A DNA stretch of 64,000 nt from NCBI RefSeq assembly GCF_036884655.1, contig NC_088339.1, positions 23,110,501 through 23,174,500 of the forward strand. The letters run 5' to 3'. The notes under the pieces were generated by a model. That model was not told where the DNA came from. It made no database searches and was given only the letters and a program-made list of their open reading frames with translations. Below, piece after piece: positions 57,036-64,000 of the stretch. Source of the stretch: Musa acuminata AAA Group (lineage: Eukaryota > Streptophyta > Magnoliopsida > Zingiberales > Musaceae). Numbering within the stretch: the stretch's first letter is position 1; each line of letters starts with the position of its first letter. The position numbers were made by a program, and so were the translations under genes.

Positions 57036-57480
57036 ATAAAGGATGAAATGCAACGTAATCCATACAAAGTACAAGATAGTAAAGCCATGAAGCGGTGGCG
57101 GTTGAGGAAGGGAGGGAGGGAGGGACTGCCTGAGAAAGACAGGAAAAGGAGAAGAAGAAAGGGGTTGTGCTGCCGGTGAAAGGAGTAGCGTCAGTTGTTA
57201 GGAAAGGGAGATGATAGAAGGGAAGTGGGGAAAGCACAGGGGGAAAGGGAGGAGGGAAGAGATCGAGAGAGCGTAAGGGGGAGGTGTTGGGGCGTCGATC
57301 ACCAACCGTCGCGAATCATATCTTTGGAGAGAGTCGCTGGCTGCAGAAGCAGAGATCGTCTCTTCGTGCTAAGGGCTTGGAGATTCGATTCCTCCGTTGG
57401 GGTTTAGATCGAACAGATTTAATATCAGTCGTAGGATTTAACAAGTCTCAGATCGTTCATAATCTACGGTACAGATCATA
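57036..57480. other. GC/GA-richer island of unknown role
   Basis: Between AT-rich flanks this stretch is unusually G+A rich on the plus strand (gggagggagggagg at about 57108; gaagtggggaaagcac at about 57221), followed by 'ccaaccgtcgcgaatcatatc'. Frames exist on both strands but show no known motif. It could be the first exon and promoter of a small or decayed gene transcribed leftward (C/T-rich 5' UTR on the minus strand). Confidence 0.3.
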
Positions 57481-57481
57481 A

Positions 57482-57483
<2 letters not shown>

Positions 57484-57531
<48 letters not shown>

Positions 57532-57532
57532 A
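57484..57532. repeat. (TA)n microsatellite
   Basis: TA run with a single C interruption ('atacatat'). Confidence 0.95.
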
Positions 57533-57539
57533 GCGAAAA

Positions 57540-57790
57540 ATTATTATCAACTAAAATATTATTTATCACAATATAAATTTTTTTTATCATAAATTAAAAA
57601 GTTTAATGATAACAACGGTAATAATATGGTCACTAATATCCAAAATTTAAGGATTTAATGATAAATTATAGTTTGTTTATTAAATTTTTATTCAATGATA
57701 ATCTTGTTATCAAATTATTTTTTAATGATAAATCTAAATACTTATGGTTAAAAAAAATTGTTAGGAATGAGATCTTTTCATTGTAGTGTG
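57540..57790. repeat. AT-rich sequence ending in a CACTA-like terminus
   Basis: The right end reads, on the minus strand, CACTACAATGAAAAGATC, similar to the terminal repeats of CACTA (En/Spm) elements. The interior has repeated 'aatgataa' text. I could not find the matching opposite terminus, so this may be one end of a small non-autonomous element. Confidence 0.25.
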
Positions 57791-58703
57791 GCAATCTTTG
57801 ATAATATTATAGATTTGAGTAATAATGTTGTCATCATTTGTTAGTCGGCTTTTGGATTTGCTATTCATGCGGGCTCGACACGTTTGCATCACACGTGGAC
57901 CCAGACACGTAGTGTTTGAAGGTAGCAAACCGATTCGACGCATGGGCCTTGCTTTCGTCGTCTTATGTTCTTCTCATTACCATAAATCCACCACCCATCG
58001 AGACATCAAATATTTTTTTCTTTATGAGAGAGTGTATCATACATATAATATTAAATCAACAAAACATGATATAACAATTAATTGAATAAGCTTTCTATGT
58101 AATTAACTTTATGGGACTGAATTGATATTCATGTCATATTGAATACTAATAAGTTGTATATCAAAATTTTTACAGTCCTTATAAATTAGATTTAAACATC
58201 AAAGACAAATGTATATCAAACGATATAAATATATATATATATACCTCGGCAGCAAGACACCAGGATTAGCGTTCACTGGAGAAATGTGAGATCGCACGGA
58301 AGCCCTCAGTCTGGTCCATTTCATGGCCCAATAGGCTGCCACTAGTAAAATAGCATTATTAACCCGACATCCCATAACCAAAGCCCAAATAATTGAATTA
58401 TATTTACGTGTTGTATATTAATCTAAAATACTTTAATCATTCCATAAAATTGAAAACCATATGATTGATTGTGACAGAAGCAGAAAAGAGAAGCAGATTT
58501 GGATTATTGCATCTATATCTGCATCTTGACAAACAGCAACGCCATTTCCATGGGTTACATCAGTTGGAGATTGTTCGAAAGCGAAAACGAGTACAACAAC
58601 TGCATGATGAATGAAGGATCTTCCTCTTCCGACCTACGCACGCTAAGAACGCCTGCTTCCATCTGCACGTTTCGCATCATTCGACGCTCTCCAGGTAGGG
58701 TTC
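57791..58703. other. Spacer downstream of the H+-ATPase gene
   Basis: No coding region is recognised. 58490-58703 is less AT-rich and directly follows the ATPase stop codon on the minus strand, so it may be its 3' UTR. Confidence 0.45.
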
Positions 58704-61700
58704 TTATACTGTGTAATGCTGCTGGATGTTGTCGATGTCAAGCCCTTTGAGCTTGAACACCGATTCCACGTGTCCCTTTAGAGTGTGCAGTTCACGCAGC
58801 CTGCAAATGACCATGAACATGGGAGGCGTCAGCATCATGCCGAGGTTTTCCGACTCTCTTACTCTGCACATGCTCGTACCTTGCAATCTCAGCTCGCCGT
58901 TTGGCTTGCTCAGCAATCTCTGAAAGTTCTCGGTAGCTGCTCTTCTCTGGGAAGAGGTTGGCAGTGTCAGGGGGTTGGAGTCCATGCAGAGTTCTCTGTG
59001 CCATAGCCCACTGAGCTTCCCTCTCTTCCCGACCGTAATCCTTCTTGGTAGTGAAGGCGGTCTGCAAATTTGGACGAGTTTGGCAACAACGAAGGGACAC
59101 AATATAGATTAAACAGCAGCTTCAAATACAAATCGAGAAATTTTAGTACCTTGTTCTCGAGGAGGTTATCCCAAGCTTTTCCACTGAGAACGTAGCGGAT
59201 AGCGAACTTGAACCAGTCAAGAGGGAAGAAGAAAACGATGCTGTAAAGCCAGATAACTCCAGCCCATCCCCAGCCGATTCCTTTGATCCTTGCAAAGCCC
59301 CAGTTAGCATAGACAGCTAAAAGAGTTGCAACCTGCAAGGAGTTCAGACACGCGGATGATCAGAATTGGTTCCAGAAAATAATACATTTAGAATATGATG
59401 CATTTGCATCACACACAAGTATCAAAGCTTTCTTTGGCCTCTCATGCAAGGTGGAAAATTCTGCACCTCCTTCCTCAGAGAGAGAGAGAGAGAGAGAGGT
59501 TTGGGGTTTAGTCCCCAGCTTGTGCAAGCTGCACTTTTCCCCTTATTGCTATACTACACATGGTGCTCCTCAATCAAAGAAAATATGATTTCACACTAAG
59601 GAATCTTAAGATACATCTTGTGACAAAAAAGGCTGCGCAGTAAGATATAATCCTTGTACAAAGGCATCAAAAGATACATCTTAGAATATGAACCTAAAAG
59701 CAGATTGATGACAAAGGCATTAAGAGCAAAAAAGAGCACTACATGCTCAGAAATCACGAATGGCTAAGAGATTAATGTTCTGAAAAAAGCTACATGGAAA
59801 AAAATAAAAACTTACAAGCTGAGCAATTATGAAAGCGGTGACTAAGAGAAGCCCAGGGCGTTCAATAAAACACCAGCCGCGTGATCGAGTGACGAAAATA
59901 AGTGCCTGGCTAACGATACTGACTTGGAGGTACAAAGCCGACATCATCTCATCTTCACTATGCCTCAGCGATCTCACCTTAAACTTATCCTGCCAAGATA
60001 TACCAAAAGATCATGTTATACTTACCATTTATTTCCAGTGACTGTTGTATCAGAAGCAAATTTCACATTGCATACTTATGCATAGCTATAATAAAACTTT
60101 ATTCATCATTTTATTCTCAAGTGAGACGAGGATGAAGAAGATTACTTACAGAGAAGAAGTCAGTTTCTTTCATGGCCCAGAAGAAAATAACAGTCATCAA
60201 CGCCAAATAACTGCCAAAAACAATGCCAGTAGCAAATATCTCTTTCAGCTTCCAACTATCTGGCATTGGAGATGGCTTCACGCGGTCCTTGGAGATTGTC
60301 ATGATTGTACCTGTAATACCAAAATGGCAACAGAAATTCTGATAAGAAACAAGAAGAGAATGAAACAAGCTATGATTGTCGTCTAAACTTACCATCATTT
60401 AGAATGGCAATGATCAAAACCATGAAAGGTGAGAAGTCAAATTTCCATATTAGTGCAATAAGCATAAAACCGAGCTGCAAGGATTTAGAGCTAATCAGAA
60501 CCAAACATAAAGAGAAGGACATAATGAATCAGGAAAACGAAAAATTACATGCTCCATGGTGGCAATGTAAAATACTTACCACAATACGAATTGTGATGGA
60601 GACGGCATAAATCTGCAGGGGAACAAGATCATAAAGCCAAGTCAGAGTGATGTAAAAACCACGATGAGAATTAAAGGTGCTATATCATTGATTGATCGGT
60701 ACAGACTGTGTAGTTCTTCATCCTCTGGAAAATAGCTCGGCTGGTGAGCACAGCACTGATGATCACGCTGAGCCCAGGCTCGGTCAGGACAATGTCAGAA
60801 GCACCTCTAGCGGCATCTGTGGCATCAGCAACGGCAATTCCAATATCAGCTTTCTTCAAGGCAGGGGCATCATTAACTCCATCCCCCGTCATTCCACAAA
60901 TGTGCTTCCGCTCCTGCAACTTCTTCACAATTTCATACTTGTGTTCTGTTCAGGATGAAAGAAGATTGATATGTTGCCCGAGATCGAGAATCACAACTGT
61001 CATTCCGGTAAAAATGAAATGGTCAAGCCTACCCGGAAATACTCCTGCAAACCCATCTGCCTTCTCTATCAGTTCATCTACGGGAAGTGCAGCAATTGAT
61101 GCATCTTTATTTTGGCCAAGCAATGAAGAGGAAGGGTACATATTGGTTCCCATTCCAAGCCTTCGACCTGTCTCCTTGGCTATAGCGAGTTGATCACCTG
61201 AGGATAGAACAATTATGTTAGGAGAAGTATCCTAAACAAGTTGATATAATGATAATCAAGAAATAGTAGATACCAGTAATCATCTTCACATTGACACCAA
61301 GGTTGAGAGCTCTGCGAATTGTTTCTGCACTGTCATGCCTTGGGGGATCAAATAGAGGTAACAGTCCAACGAATTGCCATGGCGCCCCTGGGCTCTCCTT
61401 GTGCCTCTCTGGAACTTCCTGCAGCACAGGCAAAAATTTGTTGTGAGTCTTGCGGAATCGACTCCGATGTCATTTTGAATAGCCGGAAGAAAAAGTAGAC
61501 CTGTCTTGCAACAGCTAGTGATCGCAACCCACGTTCAGCAAACTTGTCAATAATAGCATGAACCTTCTTCCTGACATCTTCCTTGCAGTTGCAGAGGGTA
61601 ACGATCTAATCCGATTGGAGAAGTTAATCATAGAACCAATAAGATTACTTTGAGAAGCAAAGGCTAAAAAGACGATACCAAGAACCAATTACCTGCTCTG

Positions 61701-63203
61701 GAGCACCTTTGCTCACACGATGCCAGGAGCCATTAGCATCAATATAGGTAAGAGCAGTTCTTTTGTCGACAGGGTTGAAGGGGAGAAAATGTACTTCCCT
61801 TATACCTGCCCTCGCCTGTACATTAGACAGTAGAGGTCAAAACCAGCATAGTCAACTAGAAAGTGTGAGCAGTAGACACATCAACCACATCCATCGACTG
61901 ACCTCCTTTGGGTCTGCAAGCATCCCGACCATGGCTGCATCGATAGCATCCTGATTCTCCGTCCTCGAGGCTCTTGCTGCCAACAAGACCACATACTCCT
62001 TATCCACACCCTTCGCAAAGACCTCAATGAGGTTCTTGTCAACGCTCAGTTTGTTAAGCGTCAGTGTGCCGGTCTTGTCACTGCAGAGAACGTCCATGCC
62101 AGCCATCTCCTCTATTGCGGTCATCCTCTTTGTGATGGCACCTTGCTCGGATAGCCTGTGCGACCCAATAGCCATGGTCACCGACAGGACGGTGGGCATA
62201 GCGATCGGTATACCGCCGATCAAGAGAACCAAGAGATTGTCGATCCCATCCCTGTATCTTCTATGCTGGATCGGGTACATGACGATTATCTCGACGATCA
62301 TTCCCACCGCGATGGAGCAGATGCAGAAGTTACCGATGGCCGTGAGGACCTTCTGGAAATGGCCAACCTGGTTTGTACTGTCGACGAGGTGGGCTGCCTT
62401 TCCGAAGAAAGTGTGCACACCGGTGGCAATGACAACAGCCTCGATCTCGCCCTGTTTGCATGTCGACCCAGAGAACACCTCGTCTCCTGGATTCTTAGTG
62501 ACGGGGAGCGACTCTCCGGTCAACGCAGACTGGTCGATCTTTAGAGGATCCCCGTCGAGGAGGCGCGCATCAGCGGGGACGATATCTCCGAGTTTAATGC
62601 TGATAATGTCACCAGGAACCAGAATGGCTGCGTCCTCTTCACTCCATCGGCCATCTCTGAGCACCTGCAGCCGTCAAATCAACAGGATGGATGAACGAGA
62701 AGAAAAACCAGAGAGAGCTCATTACGTTAGCATCATATGTAAAAAGGTCGTCTTTTCAAACCAGTCCATACCTTTGTTTTCGGGGCGAGACCAGCCATTA
62801 GGGCGGCCGCAGCATTGCCTGCGTTGTTCTCTTCGATGAAACTGATGGTGGAGTTGATCACGAGCAACACGACGATCCCGACGAAGTCTTGCCAGTCGGG
62901 GGGCTTCCCACCACCGTTGGCCAAGGCGATGGCCATGACAGCGGCCATCTCCATCACCCACGAAAGGGGATTCCACATGAAGCCCAAAAACTTGAGGATT
63001 TTGCTCTCCTGCAGATCAGAGAAAACTCGTTCAGCTCTCAGTTCGAGGAACATGAACTCAATAGCAGAGAGTAAAATTTCGACCTTTTTCTCTTCGAGTT
63101 TGTTGGGGCCAAAGATTTGAAGCCGGTTGGCTCCTTCCGCTGACGAGAGACCTTCCCTCGTACATTTCAGCTGCTCGAAAACCTCGTCGACCGGAATCCG
63201 TTC
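58704..63203 (-). CDS. Plasma-membrane H+-ATPase (P3A type), first exon outside window
   Basis: Fifteen exons join in frame for 935 aa: 63203-63084, 63008-62772, 62664-61903, 61815-61693, 61605-61501, 61418-61274, 61197-61033, 60945-60707, 60612-60580, 60474-60393, 60310-60150, 59989-59816, 59332-59150, 59061-58880 and 58800-58704. Every junction is GT-AG. The pump exports protons using ATP and energises the plasma membrane. It shows TGES (actuator), DKTGTLT with the phosphorylated Asp, KGAPEQ (nucleotide binding), [12 protein letters not shown] and about ten membrane segments. The C-terminal regulatory domain ends QHYTV, whose Thr is phosphorylated and bound by 14-3-3 proteins. The usual first exon (about 19 codons before ERIPVDEVF) was not found before 64000. 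The family total is about 950 aa, so only that piece is missing. Confidence 0.95.
59476..59500. repeat. (GA)n microsatellite in an H+-ATPase intron
   Basis: A GA run of about 11 units between the exons at 59150-59332 and 59816-59989. Confidence 0.9.
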
Positions 63204-64000
63204 CTGAGATCGAAGGAAAAGAAGTCATCGACCAAAATCGAAACAAAAGATCCAAAACAAAAAAAAAAAGTGAATTTTCCGTAATAATTTTTTGGCAAAA
63301 GTTCTCAAGACAAAATCGCGTCATCCAACAGCAGAAAGCCTCTTAATTTACCTATCTATTCCAGACCCTCTAAACCTGACCGATACGGAACTGTAAACGA
63401 CTCCACGGAATCGTCCATTTCAGACCTCCAAAAAAGAATAATCTCAAATAATGGCCCATCATGTTAATTGTGGGACGGTGGCTTTCTACGTACGAAACAA
63501 AGAACATAACGTTGATCGAGGATCGAACGGGGAGTCGGGTAAGATCATATCTCGAGAACAAGAAAAGAGATTATTTCCAAGATATTGGGCGAATTCTCGG
63601 AAAAAATCAAGTTTGAATTTTTTTTACTGAACGTTTTAACTTAAAAAATTCTGTATTAATCACATAAAAAAACTATTTTATCCCTACATTCGCGGGACCG
63701 ACATCGCCACCACGACGGGTCGCAGGCACGGGTGTGGGCGCCCACACTAGTCCTAGCAGCCCTCGCCAAACACAAGGCGCTGTGCGCGGGGAAAAGTGAC
63801 CGACGAGACAACCTATGTGCGAAGGCACAGGCAGCCAATGAGACCAGCCCTGATGAGGAGGGGAGCGATCGACAGAGCCACCTCGTGCACAGAAACACTG
63901 GCGATAAGAAAGGAGAGGGGACGGGGCAACCAACAGAGCTAGCCGTACACGAAGACGTACGTGATAAGAAAGGCAATCGGTGGGGCGAAGGGTGGCGGCC
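63204..64000. other. H+-ATPase intron 1 or upstream region; GC-rich repeat at the edge
   Basis: 63204-63650 is mixed intronic-looking sequence without the expected first exon. From about 63690 to the end the sequence is GC-rich and internally repetitive: 'gcgataagaaaggagaggggacggggcaaccaacagagc' is echoed by 'gtgataagaaaggcaatcggtggggc', and 'gaccgacgagacaacc' by 'gagcgatcgacagagccacc'. Minus-strand frames here (for example 63656-63976) have no known motif. This is probably a repeat or mobile-element piece inserted in or before intron 1. Confidence 0.45.

Noticed and set aside
62027..62839. 270-codon plus-strand open frame
   Set aside because: It lies antisense to the large H+-ATPase exon and extends across an intron; the minus strand carries unmistakable P-type ATPase motifs.
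1..64000. Search for tRNA, rRNA, CRISPR arrays or bacterial-type operons
   Set aside because: None seen. The window is plant nuclear DNA, and the regular repeats are tandem or LTR repeats without CRISPR structure.

Overview
This window is plant nuclear DNA, very probably from a commelinid monocot. The best guess is Zingiberales (Musa/Ensete-like). The grounds are intron-split plant genes, a steep 5'-to-3' fall in GC within the intronless PPR gene, many Ty1/copia LTR retrotransposons, and an Angela-type LTR of a kind I associate with banana genomes. The species guess is inference; the plant and monocot character is read from the sequence.

Layout. 1-8600: relic Ty3/gypsy-like DNA made of three layers of tandem repeats, split by a full-length Ty1/copia element (2042-7419, TSD CGTTT). 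10018-10905: a short unknown protein with an N-terminal Cys/His motif. 12811-14126 (-): an intact caffeate-OMT-family O-methyltransferase (OMT-1). 15448-16780 (-): a secreted class III peroxidase. 17606-22831: a second full-length copia element (TSD ACCCA) nested in an older short LTR. 23019-24267: OMT-2, broken by several small deletions and lying directly behind LTR sequence. 24792-26918: a mitochondrial-type PPR-DYW editing factor (MEF22-like). 29052-29318 (-): an OMT exon-1 relic. 30998-32386: OMT-3, intact. 32740-32915 (-): an OMT exon-4 relic. 33030-35553: a 5'-truncated Ale/Retrofit-like copia. 37540-42607: a third full-length copia (TSD TCTTC). 43288-43635 (-): an OMT exon 2-3 relic, probably the other half of the gene whose exon 4 lies 10 kb away. 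44692-46248: OMT-4, nearly intact. 46365-55150 (-): a decayed copia split by an Angela-like element (48078-52266, TSD TTATA). 58704-63203 (-): a plasma-membrane H+-ATPase with 15 exons visible; its first coding exon is not in the window.

Biological theme. The region is a tandem O-methyltransferase cluster: three coding copies, one recent pseudogene and at least two older relics. The four near-complete genes share one exon plan (about 416, 311, 65 and 294 bp). A class III peroxidase sits beside the cluster, and retrotransposons have repeatedly expanded and broken it. OMTs and peroxidases both act in phenylpropanoid, lignin and phenolic-phytoalexin chemistry, so a specialised-metabolism locus is plausible, but the substrates cannot be read from sequence. 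The PPR protein, the H+-ATPase and the small unknown gene look like ordinary single-copy neighbours. I found no rRNA, tRNA, CRISPR array or clearly viral gene.
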